From: Isochrysis galbana
Lineage: Eukaryota > Haptophyta > Isochrysidales > Isochrysidaceae
Assembly (NCBI GenBank): GCA_018136815.1
Contig: CM030934.1
Location: forward strand, 206,627-270,626
Length of the DNA: 64,000 nucleotides
Direction of reading: 5' to 3'
Position 1 is the stretch's first letter. Each line of letters starts with the position of its first letter. Positions 33,804 through 44,817 of this stretch are shown in pieces. The notes under the pieces are model-generated. The model made no database searches. It saw only the letters and a list, made by a program, of their open reading frames with translations, and had not been told where the DNA came from. The position numbers and the translations under genes were made by a program.

Positions 33804-34567
33804 GTCGACATATTTATTTTGCGAAATCGTACCCAAATATGTTTTACGATTTGTTGATATTCCTGCCTACCCCTAGCCAGGAAACGGTACGATTCGCCTA
33901 AGGAGTAGAGAGGTGAGAGAGAAGAGAGGCAGGAGGAAGGAGGAGGTTTTTTTATAGAGTGGAGGAGGGGGGCTAGGATCGTACACATACTCGTGGCGGC
34001 ATCTACAAGAAAACGATGCAGCCCGCCCTCTTCCTTCCCCCCGCGCGCCGCGCCGCCCACCTCTTCTCTCTCCTCTCCCCCTTCTTCTTCTATTTCTTCT
34101 CTCTCACTCACTCAATTCAGCTCAGCACACCCCCTTCCTCTCTCTCCTTTCTTCTTTGTTCTGTTCTTCTTTTTCCCGCTCCCCTGCTGGCTGCGGCTCT
34201 GCTCCTCTCTCTCTCACTCGCTCCACCCCTGGGGCGTTCTCTTCCTTTTACAATCAGAAATATAATCTCTCTTTCGTCTTCTACAGTAATCCCGGGTCGT
34301 CTTCTCCTCCTTCTCTCTCTCTTCTTCTTCTCTCTCCTCTTCGTCTTCTCTCTGCTCGCGCCCGCCGCGCCCGAGAGGAAGAGAGAGAGAGGCGGAGAGG
34401 GCGCGCCACATCTCGCACGAGGTTTCTTCTTCTTAAACAGCGCCCTAAATCCGTTCTCGACGGCTCCCCTTCTCACGGGCGCCCTCCTTCTCTCTCTCTC
34501 TCCCCTCCCCATGCCCTCCCCCTCTGCCCTCGCCTAACCCCCCCCACCCCCCCCTTTTCGTTTCCCA
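33804..34567. promoter_or_regulatory. CT-rich region upstream of the glycosyltransferase gene
   Basis: Pyrimidine-rich plus-strand sequence (CTTCTTCTTCT, CTCTCTCT blocks at 34060-34330 and 34485-34505) leads to the start codon at 34568. The frames here translate into S/L/F-rich simple peptides. It is the probable promoter and 5' untranslated region, by position only. Confidence 0.4.
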
Positions 34568-37314
34568 ATGGGTTGGATGCGCCTCCCCTCCGGCTCTGAC
34601 ACCGAGGTCCTCTCTCTCTCTCGCTCACAGAGCAGAGAGGCAGAGTTCCGCCCTCTCTCTCGAAGGCCCACTCCGCCTCCCCTTCCCTCCTCCACACACT
34701 CTCTCCCACTCTCCTCCTCCGCGTCTCTCGCATCCTCGCTCTCGAGCGCGAGGACTTCTCGCTCGAATGAGCTCCCACTCCTCTCCACACGCTCCCACTC
34801 GCTCTCCACACCTCCCTACCTCTCTTCGGGAGGCTCCGCCTCCTCCTTCTCGAGGGATTCACACCACAAGGCTGCAAAGAAGGCTCGCAGGGGCAGGGCT
34901 GCCTCCAGGTACGGCTGTGGAGCGAGGGAGCTGATGGCTCTCCTCGCGGTGCTCGGGCCTCTCGGCACGCTCCTCTCGCTCTGGGTCCTGCCCGCCGCAC
35001 CGCCCAGCGTGGGCGCAGTCTCTCTGCTGCGGCATGTCGCGAGAGGAGGGAGGGGAGGCGGCGGAGCTGCCGCTGCCGGCCGCGTGATCCACCTCTCTCT
35101 CGCTGGCACCGGCCGTAAGGCGAGGTATGTGCTTCCCGAAGGGGCAAAGTGGGACGACTTCACGTTTGGCGTGCAGGAGCGCCTGCGGCTGGCGGGCATG
35201 TCTCGCATCGAGACGTTGGCAGGCGAGGCCATCATGTCTGTCGAGGACCTGGTACACGACGACACTATTGTCATATACTCGGACGAGGCGCTTCCCACCG
35301 CGGCCAGCGGCGGCGGTGGCTCGCTGCTCTTCTCAGGCGGTGGCCGGCCGGTCAAGCTGCTGCCTGACTCACTCGACCCCGCGCTGGCCAATGGTGGTGG
35401 TGCACCTTCGTCGCTGCCGGCCGACGGCGGCTGGCGCAGGCGCAAGCGCGAGACCGAGCCTGAGTCCGAGGGTGCTGCTGATGCCAAGCTAATGCCTCGC
35501 CTCTTCCTCAAGAGGCGTGCGGCACGCCAGCGGCGCGATAGCCTTGCGGCTGTGACCGCCGCAGGGCCCGATGGCTACGGGATGGCGGCGGAGAGCGTAG
35601 CCGAGGCGGCGCGCGAGGTGGCCGACCGGCCGAAGGACGCAGAGACGGGTGCCGACGATGAGGGCGACGACGAGGCGGCGCACGCGCACGAGATTGAGCA
35701 GGCGCGAGCGCGACAGCGGGCCTGGCAGAAGCGGTTCGAAGAGGCCGACGGCGCGCCCCCACGCCACGAGGTAGACGTCGCCCGTACCGCTACCGAGGCG
35801 TCACGCACCGACCCACAGCTTCCGCGCTCGGAGGCTGAGAGCCTGCCGGCGGACGGCGAGCCATGCGGCGAGCGCCACCCCGACTTCCGGATCGCGCTGC
35901 TGATCCCATGGGTGGGCCCGCTCCCGCTGTGGACGTCCTACTTTGTCTCGTCGGCGCGGCTCTCTGCACCGCTCGCCGACTTTCTCGTCTTCCACGAGGC
36001 GCAGGAAGAGTCGGTCCCGCGCGATGCCCCCGACAACGTTCAATTCTTCGACCTGGGTGTCGGCGGCCTCTCGATGCTCTTTGGCATGCAGCTGGGCGAG
36101 TCGCTCAACTTGCCGATCCGCAATGCAACCGTTGTGATCAAGGCGCTCCGCTTCATGTTCGAGAAGTGGCCACGGCTCGTCGCTGAGTACAAGCCGACGT
36201 TTGGCTCCGTCTTTTCCAAGTACCTCAAGGGCTACACGCATTGGGGCTACTGCGATCTCGACATGGTCATCGGCAACCTGCCACTCTTTATCGAGCGCTC
36301 CGAGCTTGAGGACAACGACATTGTCACCTACTCGTTTGGTGACCAGGAGGCCTTTTACCTGCGCGGCCAGTGGACGGTGCACCGGAATGAGCCGCGCGTC
36401 TCGACGCTCTGGCAGGCGCGCTGCTACACCCGCCTACCCCCTATTGCCCCCCTTCGCTCCTCACCAACAGTGCACCTTCTTGCAACCTCCCCCCTCCCCC
36501 CTCAACCCCCCCCCCACCCCCCCCCACCCCACCCCAGGGCTGCGACCACCTGGCCGCCCAGCTGCAAAAGGAGCTATTGCTCAAGGTGGCGTGGGTACGC
36601 CGGATGGAGTCGCGCGGGATCGCCAACTACCCCAAACGCTTCCAGTCTGCTGAGGGCTGCTACTCGCACCGGGTGGTGCAGGCCGGGGGTATCGCCTTTA
36701 AGATGTCGTCCAAACAGTACGTCGGGCTCGCGACGCCGAGTGTCGCCGAGCCGGCCATTTACTCGGTTGACGGCTCCATCTGGCGTTGTGACACGGAGGC
36801 ACCCGTAGACGTCGACGAGCTCGCACGTCACTCGGCCGCCGGCACCTGCCTCGCCGAGCTACCCGGGGCCCACCTTGCTGCTGGGCCGATGGAGCCGCTC
36901 GAAATGTCACCCGACGGCTGCGGCCGGTGGATGCCGTTCGAGTTCCGCATGTGCGCGCCCGGGCTCGTCACGCAGGGCGCGGAGGTGGTCTCCACCACCT
37001 CCACTTTCTTTAAGGGGGGGAAGTTCTACGGCCAGCGCTTCCGGCACGCGCCAGGCACCGTGCTCGACAACGGGTGCCAGCAACTCGCCTTCTTCCACTT
37101 TCAGGAGTGGAAAAAGAACTGGGACGGGAGCGGTGCGACCACCATTGGCATCGAGCCGATGGGAGAGGGGCCCGCATACTCGGCGCGGCCGCGCAACTTC
37201 ACGGTGCGTTCCGAAGGGATCAGCCTAGTCGCGCCCGCGCGGCGTGTCAGTCGTGGCAGGGTGCTCCTCTCCGATGGGAGAGGGGCGTCGCTAGCGGCGG
37301 GCGGCGAATTGTGA
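34568..37314 (+). CDS. DUF6625-like glycosyltransferase, type II membrane protein
   Basis: Exons 34568-36415 and 36538-37314 give about 874 aa. I place a 122-nt intron with a GC donor (CTGGCAG|GCGCGC) and an acceptor after a long pyrimidine tract (CACCCCAG|GGCTGC). It keeps frame and joins STLWQ to GCDHLAAQLQ. The N-terminus is Ser-rich, with a hydrophobic anchor around residues 120-147. A disordered acidic/basic stem follows, then a catalytic-type region from about residue 440: IALLIPWVGPLPLWTSYF, DFLVFHE, NVQFFDLGVGGLS, WPRLVAEYKPTFGSVF, THWGYCDLDMVIGNLP (DLD as the likely metal/nucleotide-sugar site), DIVTYSFGDQEAFYLRGQWTVHRN. DUF6625 proteins are glycosyltransferase-like; donor and acceptor are unknown, and Golgi location is inferred from topology. 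Exon 2 shows the lysine-rich KVAWVRRMESRG region. The donor site is the weakest part. Confidence 0.82.
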
Positions 37315-37689
37315 CTTGATGCGCCGCCACAAGCCAAGAAGGTTTGTGGCGGACGGCAAGTCGGACGGCGGAGTCGCCCGCGCCTGCGCAAGGCGCGACT
37401 GCGCGCAGCTCGTGCCAAGTGTTGCGGTGCGCGCCGCGCGCGTCATCGTGTCTTCGCGCATGGCTTCCCAACTTAACAAACGAGCCGCGCACGCCACGCT
37501 GCCCATCGACGAGATGCGCATGTACCGATATTTTTTTTTTGTGCTACCGTAAATGATGTTGTTTGTTTTGACGCTGTTTCGTCGTTATTGCAACTAGATT
37601 TTTACATTTTTACTAGTTCACATGGGGGAGTCGGAGGCGGCCCTCGTGACCCCCCCCCCCCCTCTCGGGCTCCACTTCTCCTCCGGGAG
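37315..37689. other. 3' region of the glycosyltransferase gene, nothing else seen
   Basis: About 375 bp with a T run (37531-37540) and a C run (37651-37662). No gene. Confidence 0.4.
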
Positions 37690-37845
37690 GCAGCGCCATA
37701 CTAACAAGTTACCACTTGTTAGTCAAGGCGCAGGTAGGGTTCTTCCAACGCCTCAAAGCTCAGCGAGAGATTAGGTGTCCACGCTCCAAGCCACAAACAT
37801 CTACAGCTCTACGCAAAATGGTTTTTACTCTGTTCACAACTTAGC
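37690..37845 (+). mobile_element. LINE ORF2 C-terminal fragment
   Basis: The plus frame reads AILTSYHLLVKAQVGFFQRL, then KAQREIRCPR and a stop at about 37845. It parallels AILTRYHLLVTAKVGFFQRL of the LINE ORF2 C-terminus near 39060-39125. It is only this tail, and it abuts a copy of repeat A. Confidence 0.82.
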
Positions 37846-38592
37846 AGTTTATACTTAGTTCGCCCGAGGGGGGCACGAGCCTCCCCCCTTCTCCACTCCT
37901 CCCCTGCCGTGGGAGAGGAACGCCACCCACGCTCCTGGCATGCCTAATGGCTTGCCAAGAGCACACTGCCCTGCAAGCCCACTCGCTCCCTGGTCCCTGG
38001 CAGGCTTGACTCTTGCCTGTCTCGCTCGCCCTGGCCTGTCGTGGCCAGCCCATCGTTCCAAACCCCCTCTCCCCCGCTAGTCAACGGGCAGATAGGCGCA
38101 GGGTGGTGGCCCCAGAGGCTCAGGGGCGCCATCGAGGGAGAGGCAGGAGAGGGGGGGGGCAAGGCCCAACCCCAGCCTCCTCTGCCCCCTGAGCTGGCCT
38201 CCAGGAGTCTCCAGGGTTCGCCAAAGGCCAAACAAAGGGCAGCTGAAGGCCTGCCGCAGGAACGCCATCGCGCGTGCCGCGGGAGAAGGGAGAGAGAGCG
38301 CCGAGAAGGGGGTGGGCGAAGCGAGAGCTCCTCCCATCTAAAAATAGGTACATCCCGCTCCATTTTACAAGATAAGAAGCGGGACTGAGGCCGCCACCTA
38401 CTGCCTACCCGGTACCCGGGACATAGGAGGAAGGGGGGGGGGGATCACCGGGGGGGGGGGGGGGGGGTTCGCCGGAGCATATATATCTAAGCCCTTGACC
38501 CCTATCCCCCTAGTATAGTGTACGGGCGGAGTCGCCTTATGGCGGAGGGGGCAGGTCCGGGGGAGTGGGGACCCTCCGTTCAGCTTTCGCGG
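37846..38592 (+). mobile_element. Repeat A, long copy hosting the LINE insertion
   Basis: It runs in the opposite orientation to 7970-8731. It starts AGTTTATACTTAGTTCGCCC, has GGGGGGCACGAGCC near the start and GTCGCCTTATGGCGGAGG near the end, and diverges from the 8-kb copy after about 38566. The LINE inserted directly after it, at 38610. Confidence 0.72.
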
Positions 38593-38610
38593 GGTCAGCC
38601 ACTCGATGGA
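38593..38610. repeat. Left target-site duplication of the LINE
   Basis: GGTCAGCCACTCGATGGA, 18 bp, is repeated exactly at 42908-42925 (the final A may belong to the A run). Confidence 0.93.
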
Positions 38611-38912
38611 AAAAAAAAATCTTCTTAAAAAACCCCGCTACGTGTGCGGCGTGAGGCAGTGTGCTTGTGTACCTCCCTACTACCCAACCTTAACCCCTAA
38701 CAACCCCCTCCCCCTTCCCCAGTTCCCTCGTTAGCGGAGAAGCTGGTTCCGGGGAGGCCGCGCGCGCTGCTTCGGCCAGGAGTTGGAGAGAAGGGGGCGG
38801 GAGACTGTGGCTCGTTCTTTGCTTTCGGTGTTAGCTTTGGTTATTCTCCCTTAAATAATTTAGATTCCTTTTTTGGTAACTGCTGTGATTCCTACCCAGA
38901 GATTTAGCTGCT

Positions 38913-41900
38913 TTAGGTGATGTGTCGTAGGTCTAGCCCCCTTGCCGCTTGCAAGAGGTCCTCCGACGTTCCTATGTTGAAATCCTTGTCCACCGTGTAC
39001 AGCGGGCTTATCATTCTCTTAATGTGTTTGTTGCTCGGGGCGTGTAACCCCATATTCTCCCGTTGTTTTTTTAGCCTCTGAAAGAAACCGACTTTCGCCG
39101 TTACTAACAGGTGATATCTCGTGAGGATCGCTCTTAAGATCGACCTGACGGACCTGCCGTCCGCGTTGCCATACTGAATGTTATAGAAGTCGGTTAGAAT
39201 ATACCTCCACGCCAAGATACCTAAGTATCCTGAGGAGGGGTGCGGTCTGTCCACCTGATAGCAGAAAAGACGTTGGGGTATTTCGGATCCCGGCTTAAGG
39301 CAAATCCCTAAAAGTCCTTCTATGAATTCAAAGACAGGCTCCGTCGCGATACATGAGGCCAAGTGAGTGGAACTCTCGGGGGCTATGCCACAAAAGCGGC
39401 ATGTCGGATCGTCGGCAAAACGGTTCGCCGTAGCTATTCTCCTATGTAGAATATGTTTAAAATGCAGATAGGAGTCCCTAGGTGTTAAAAAGTTATATTT
39501 GTACAGTTGCGATACTTGTTTCCACTTCCCCGAGAGGACCGGTAACCTTTTCTCCCATCTTAGTGTGGATTTTTGTGCTTTGGTTTTCCTCAAAGCGAGG
39601 AACGCTTTAGTCAAGACCCTGACACTCACATCCTCTAGCGTAGTTTGCGCGCCTTTTAGCGTGTACTCTTGAGGTATCGGATACGCTGTTTCCGCCGGGC
39701 CGTCGTACGCTCGTCCCCACTTCAGTGGGGTGAATAGCTCATCGGGCAATAGTTGCGGGCTGATCCGCTCGTGGATGTGGGGCTCTCCCATAACATTAAG
39801 TTGGACTTTGTGGTGATCGCCTTTTCGGCGCAGATAGAAGTTATGGTCTTTGTCCACTAGAATGTCACCTAGATCATGCGCGTCCGGATCTTCTTGAGGG
39901 ACTAACTCTTGCTCCTCCGGAGGAGGAGGCGGGGGCTTCGCTTGTTTTCTAAGAAGGTCCGTATAGTCAGATGTGGTATCTACTAGTCTTGATCTAGTCC
40001 ATTCGGATATCTTTTCCCACGACTTAAGAAGGGGGGCTACTGAAATGTAATTTCCTCTATGGCGTATCCACCGTTCTCCGTCCGGCAAGTAAGCCGCGCA
40101 TTCCTCTGTAGTGTATATGTCCCCCGTGTCCGGGTTAATCGTATTGTGTACGATAACCGTCTGAAGAGACTCCCATTTAGACCTATGTGAATGGTGAATC
40201 GCCGGAGGTTTGTGGAAAAGGTCGTGCCATATCGGGGAGCCCAGGGTTCCTTCCCGTGTGTTTGTTTCCCTGTGGAAGTTAATCCGTCTAAAGTTCTCGA
40301 GCGCAAGCTTCCAAAAAGCCGGGAGCGTGCTATTACCACGAATGCTAGCCGTGAGGCTCTTCACGTCGACCTTCGCGAAGACCGCCGCGCGCCCTAAGGG
40401 GGTGCGGCAGAACCATTGGTCTAAGACCGTTTTCCATTCCGCCGTTGACGGGTTTAGGTAGCGGGCTATCCATATCGCTTGAAGCGCTCGCGTGTGTTCG
40501 GCCATGGGGAGTAGTCCGACACCCAATAGGGGCCCGTCTTCTCTCGTCCCCACTCTCGGGTACGCCGGAAGGGTTATCCATTTTATACCCTCGTGCGAGG
40601 AGCCTAACTCGTCCGCCTGTAGTCGGGGAGATCTATCCCATAGTATTGTTTGAACGTCAGAATCTATGGCCTCCATGAACCACGCCGGCGGGGTGGACGT
40701 GGACAGCCAATATCTCGGCGTCCCGTATATTATGAAGTTCACTAGTAGGGTCCTTCCGTGAATGGAGAGACTCGTCATTCCCCTCCATGTTGCGGCTTTC
40801 TTTTTAAGCTTGGCGTATAGCTTCTCCCAGAAGGAGTCATTGTCTGTTCCTTCCCAGAATGGGACTCCTAGTATGGTCGCAAATTCGCCTTCGCCGAGCG
40901 TTTTAAGATAAGCTAGCGTCTCGGGGACCTGCGCTCCCGTAAGTGATCCCATTCGTATTAGTATGCTCTTGCTTTTGTTCACTTTAGCCCCGGTGGCGGT
41001 TCCATAGCTTTCTAGAATGTGCATCGCCCTCTCCAATGACTCGAAGGAGTTTGCTAAAATTTGCGTGTCATCCGCAAACTGCGAAAGCCTCAACTCTCTA
41101 GGTCCTATCCTGATTCCTTTCATCTCCGGGTCGGCGTTTACTAGACGTGTTAGGCCTTCGGCCACTAGGAGAAAGGCTAGGGGCGATAGCGGGCATCCTT
41201 GGGGCATGCCGCAATGTATCGTGAAGGGATTGCTGCGTCTGCCGTTAGCCTTGATCCATCTGATCGGGAGTGAATCCGTGTTGGTTAATAGCGCTAGCCA
41301 TCTAGAGTAACCAGGGCCGAAGCCCAGCGCTTGTATCGCTTTATGATAATAATCCCAACTGACTCTATCGAAGGCTTTTTCCCAGTCTATCGCCAGGGCT
41401 AGGCCTTCTTCTTCTGTGTCGTCTAGGTACGCTTGCACTAGTTTTAGGAGGTGGGTGGCTTCGCCTATCATCCTCCTAGGCACGAAGCCCACTTGCTCCT
41501 TAGAGATAATCGTATGTATCGTCTTTTTAAGTCTGTTAGCTAGGACCCTGGCGAGGATTTTGTAGTCCGTTTGGAGCAGCGTAATTGGTCTATAATTCCT
41601 CGGGTCCCTGGCGTCCCCTTTTTTAATAGAGCAAAGCTATGTCGCCCGAGCATGTATCCTCCGGTAATGCCCCCGTCCGGTAGGCTTCGTGAAACATGTC
41701 CATCAGTCGCGGTGCCACTAGCTTTTCGAAGCTTTGATAAAACTCCATTGGTATGCCGTCCGGCCCCGCGGATTTACCTTTCGCCATTTGCCGTATAGCA
41801 CGGATGATCTCCGAATATCCTATGGGCTTGTCCAAGAAGGACCTATGACTCGTCGGTATCCGACGTTGACTCAGCGCATGGAGGAGGGGTTCCGCGCCCT

Positions 41901-42219
41901 GAGAGATCTTTTCGCTGAAAAGCCATACATAGTAGCTCCGCAACGAAACCAAAATCGCGGAGTCGTCGGTTGCTACATTGTCTTCCTTTAGGGCCGGCTG
42001 CGGGTCTTCCCATCTCACTCCGGCGTACATCGCCGGGATGTCGCCGCTAGCGTGTCTCGGTGTAAATCTCTTGAAAAATTGCTTCGTAACAAGCTCTTCC
42101 GCCCTTATGATTTTTTCCGCTAGGGACGGGGACGGTGAGAAAGTACGTCTTTTGTCGATTACTTTGCGATTGAGTTCCGTTAAGGTGTCCGGCCGGGCCG
42201 TCCCGGGGGTCGCCGCCAT
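38913..42219 (-). pseudogene. LINE ORF2: reverse transcriptase with C-terminal zinc knuckle, one frameshift
   Basis: Encoded in two frames meeting at about 41632, where an extra T beside an A run breaks the frame. The frame before the break reads GYSEIIRAIRQMAKGKSAGPDGIPMEFYQSF. After it come RDPRNYRPITLLQTDYKILA, QVGFVPRRMIGEATHLLK, LAIDWEKAFDRVSWDYYHKA, MPQGCPLSPLAFLLVAEGLT, the catalytic FADDTQIL, and SIHGRTLLVNFIIYGTPRYW. The last third carries a zf-RVT-like motif CRFCG...HLASC (around 39350-39400). ORF2 primes and copies the element RNA at the target site. The part after the frameshift is open for at least 860 codons (41492-38913; the counted start is a GTG, not a true start), so decay has only begun. 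No endonuclease domain is present upstream. Confidence 0.92.
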
Positions 42220-42239
42220 CTGGGCTTTCCTAGCGTCTG

Positions 42240-42884
42240 CTACCGCGTCGATTTCCGCTTGCGCGTACCTTTGTCTTCTGCGAAGCTCGACCGCCTTCGC
42301 GAGGAGGATCGAAGATACTTTCCTTTTGGATTCCGTCCAAGTGGATAGCTTGTCCCCGGCGTCCTCTCCCGGATGGACCGCTTGCGCGACAGCTGTTGCG
42401 GTTGTTGTTGGGCTGGCTGCTTCAGAGCTTGTTGGGCTGGCTCCTTCAGTTTGTTCCCATGCGTGGCTTCTGCATACGACTTGGGCGCATGGGTTGTTAG
42501 TTGGTTGGTGGGAGCAAAAGCTCCAAGGATTGATTGTTGTGTCAAGTGCCCGCCCCCGAGGGGTGCACTGCTGGTAGGAGTTACCACCATGGGGGTGGCA
42601 GCAATGCTGCCACCCACCATGGGGAGTCCTTGATTGGGTGGCGAGACGGTGGAGCTGGGCGGCTGCGCCAGTTGCTGGCTCTGTTGCTCTGCAGGGAACA
42701 GGGCACGGCCTGTTCCCTGCTTCTGGGGCTGGTGAGGAGGCGAGGGTGGCGGAGCCATGTCGACGTCGGTGTCTGGTGGGGCAGAGGCCTGCGAGCGCTT
42801 TGGCTCCGGCGGTTTGGGGCGGCCCCGTTGGGGCGTCGTGGCGGCGGGGGGCTGGGAGAGGGGAGCGGTCGGCGCGCGCTCCAT
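42240..42884 (-). CDS. LINE ORF1 protein, proline/glutamine-rich, probably truncated
   Basis: From ATG 42884, 214 codons: MERAPTAPLSQPPAATTPQR, RPKPPEPKRSQ, PPSPPHQPQKQGTGRALFPA, MVGGSIAATPMVVTPTSSAP, GGGHLTQQSILGAF, KSYAEATHG, then a Gln-rich and basic tail. ORF1 proteins coat the element RNA; this one has no visible zinc knuckle. Close relatives are at 54003-54630 and, more diverged, at 43345-43612. The last ~35 codons overlap, in another frame, the start of the ORF2 linker. The natural C-terminus was therefore probably deleted together with the endonuclease. Confidence 0.82.
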   Translation of the reverse strand: MERAPTAPLSQPPAATTPQRGRPKPPEPKRSQASAPPDTDVDMAPPPSPPHQPQKQGTGRALFPAEQQSQQLAQPPSSTVSPPNQGLPMVGGSIAATPMVVTPTSSAPLGGGHLTQQSILGAFAPTNQLTTHAPKSYAEATHGNKLKEPAQQALKQPAQQQPQQLSRKRSIRERTPGTSYPLGRNPKGKYLRSSSRRRSSFAEDKGTRKRKSTR

Positions 42885-42907
42885 CGCTAAAACTATAACA
42901 ATAGTTT

Positions 42908-42925
42908 GGTCAGCCACTCGATGGA
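42908..42925. repeat. Right target-site duplication of the LINE
   Basis: GGTCAGCCACTCGATGGA, identical to 38593-38610. Confidence 0.93.
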
Positions 42926-43344
42926 GGAGGCGTACACGGAATCCTCGCGATCCATGGACGCCAACGGCTTCCGCGAGATGCTGGCTTTGGCCATTCAATG
43001 GATGGAGGAGGAGGTCCAAGATCCAAGATGTCCTCGACGAGTACCAAGTGAACACTCGGGCGAAATTTAGCGGTGTCGTTCTCGACGGAGACGCCGCACC
43101 ACCGAAATCCATGTGCACACCGCGTGTGAGGCGGCCATTTGCGAGGGGATCACCCACGTGCTCTAACCTGCAGATCAGACCGTGCGTGAAGCATTTGGCA
43201 AAGAACATTGGCAACCAAGCCGGGCGGATTGGAGCGACCTTCCATACCTCTTGCTCATGCCCCACGAAAGTCAATCAGGACGGCTCCTTCCACTTCCACG
43301 CGCGTGGCCTTCGTTCGGGCCGTGCAGCCAGGCGCGCGTGCAGA
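42926..43344. other. Region right of the LINE, nothing recognised
   Basis: About 420 bp of moderately complex sequence. Frames on both strands give no known motif. Before the LINE inserted it was contiguous with the repeat A copy ending at 38610. Confidence 0.4.
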
Positions 43345-43612
43345 CACTCACTTTTTGGCTTGCTTGGGCTGTCGGAGGGGAATAGGCAGGAACAGGAGGT
43401 TGCCTGTCCCCTGCCTCGGTGGCTGCTGGGATCGCGAGGGCGAGGGAGGTATGTCGTCATCTTGGTCGGACGGGGCGGCAGCCTGCGCTCGCTTGGCTCT
43501 GGCGACGTGGGGTGGCCCCGTTGGGGCGTCGTGGGCTCGTGGCGTTGGGCTGGGAGAGGGGAGCCGTCGGCGCGTGCCCCATCGCTGAAACTTAAACAAT
43601 ATTTTTTTTTCG
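43345..43612 (-). mobile_element. Diverged LINE 5'-end fragment (start of ORF1)
   Basis: The minus strand begins after an A-rich leader with ATATTGTTTAAGTTTCAGCG, then MGHAPTAPLSQP and, in shifted frames, the RAKRAQAAAPSDQDDDIPPS and QGTGNLLF equivalents of ORF1. It is only the first ~75 codons and has frameshifts. Confidence 0.72.
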
Positions 43613-43903
43613 ACAGGCACTAGCGAATGATTCACCGGCAGCAGCATGCCCCGACCAATGCACCGCCATGCCGTCACTCGCCCGTCAAGCCACCCAATTG
43701 ATCAGAAATGCCCGCATCATAGCACGCGCAACGCATCGATCCGTTGGAAGTGCACTACCGCCAACGCATACCAACGCAACCACAAAATAGACGGACGCAG
43801 AACAGATAATCAGGATAGACGCGCGGACACTTCCGACGCCCAGAGGCATTCAGACGCGCACATGCAAATAAGATACCAAGCCTCAGCTCTTGCAATGTGA
43901 CAA

Positions 43904-44467
43904 TTAGTCGCGCTCGGGTGCATCCTTGGGCCCCGATTGGTCGGGTAGCATGCGCGCCATCCACTTTTCGACGGAGTCCCTTGCCGCCTCCTTCACCTTC
44001 ACACTCTTGGCAACCATCCGGTACGCGCCGTGCGAGAAAGCATACTTATAGGCGACGCTCTTGATGAGGTAGGCCTGGCCGGTGTCAGCCAACTGGATGA
44101 TGTCTCCGCACCCAGTGTTGGGGTCGAGCCGGAATGTGCCTAGCCCGCGCTCTGGCGGGGTCATCAGAGTAACAGAGAAGAGAAGCGAATCGCGTGCATC
44201 CTTAGGCTTGTACGGCTGGAATGAGCCGCGCCGCCTGCGAAAGACCCGCGCCTCTCCAAGCGGCTCGTCTCCCCTCTCCTCATCCACCCCTTTCTCTTCC
44301 TCTCTTGAAGCGCAGAGGGCAGGCGGCGAGGCGCGAACGCGAGGCATGAAGGGCGAGAGGAGAGGTGATGGAAGAGTGCGGAAGGAGACGGTCGAGAGTG
44401 AAAGAGGCGATAGCGAGCAGGAGAGAAGAGAAGAGAGAACACAGAGCGCGAGCAGTGCGGCCGGCAT
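43904..44467 (-). CDS. Conserved plastid-targeted protein of unknown function
   Basis: Intronless, 187 aa, ATG at 44467. It begins with a hydrophobic signal peptide (MPAALLALCVLSSLLSC) and a Ser/Pro/Arg transit-like stretch to about residue 70, the bipartite leader expected for a secondary plastid. The mature part starts around RRRRGSFQPYKPKDARDSLL. It contains FSVTLMTPPERGLGTFRLDP, NTGCGDIIQLADTGQAYLIK and SVAYKYAFSHGAYRMVAKSV, followed by a basic helical end. From memory this resembles a family of uncharacterised chloroplast proteins in plants and algae, so I call it conserved; no activity can be given. The upstream sequence is GA-rich on the plus strand (pyrimidine-rich in gene sense), like other genes here. 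Confidence 0.74.
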   Translation of the reverse strand: MPAALLALCVLSSLLSCSLSPLSLSTVSFRTLPSPLLSPFMPRVRASPPALCASREEEKGVDEERGDEPLGEARVFRRRRGSFQPYKPKDARDSLLFSVTLMTPPERGLGTFRLDPNTGCGDIIQLADTGQAYLIKSVAYKYAFSHGAYRMVAKSVKVKEAARDSVEKWMARMLPDQSGPKDAPERD

Positions 44468-44817
44468 CGTGCGGAGAGAAGAGTGAAGAGGGAGAGAGAG
44501 AACGAGGGGGAGCGAGGAGAGCTGAGGAGAAAGGGCAAGGAAGAGAAAAAGAATAGATTAGAATAGGACGAGTTCCTTTAGATGATGATGGAGAGAGAGA
44601 AAAGAGAATCTGTCGAGCGAGGGCAAAAAGAAGGACGTCACACACGAAGAAGAGGAACCGAATCTGTAAAAGAGAGAAGAGAAGAAAGAAGGTGGTGATG
44701 GAGATGGAGACATATATTTATCCTACTACTATATTTAGCACTCTTCGAACGAGGAGATTTCATGAAAGATTCCGTGGGGCGAGGTTTTGTTTTGTATTCG
44801 CCGTGAGTTGTTTATGT
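44468..44817. promoter_or_regulatory. Upstream region of the plastid-targeted protein gene
   Basis: Purine-rich plus strand (GAGAGAGAG, AGAGAAGAGAAG) from 44468 to about 44700, so TC-rich in the sense of the minus-strand gene. No other feature. Confidence 0.35.

Larger units (their letters stand above)
38611..42907 (-). mobile_element. Non-LTR retrotransposon (LINE), about 4.3 kb, near-complete
   Basis: It is bounded by the duplication GGTCAGCCACTCGATGGA. In minus-strand order it has the 5' leader AAACTATTGTTATAGTTT, ORF1 (42884-42240), ORF2 with reverse transcriptase (frame open from about 42340 to 38913 apart from one frameshift) and a 3' untranslated region ending TTAAGAAGATT plus a run of T. 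The endonuclease expected between ORF1 and the RT linker is missing: ORF1 passes within a few codons into the post-endonuclease region. The single frameshift and perfect duplication suggest a young insertion, made with help from another copy. Confidence 0.93.
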
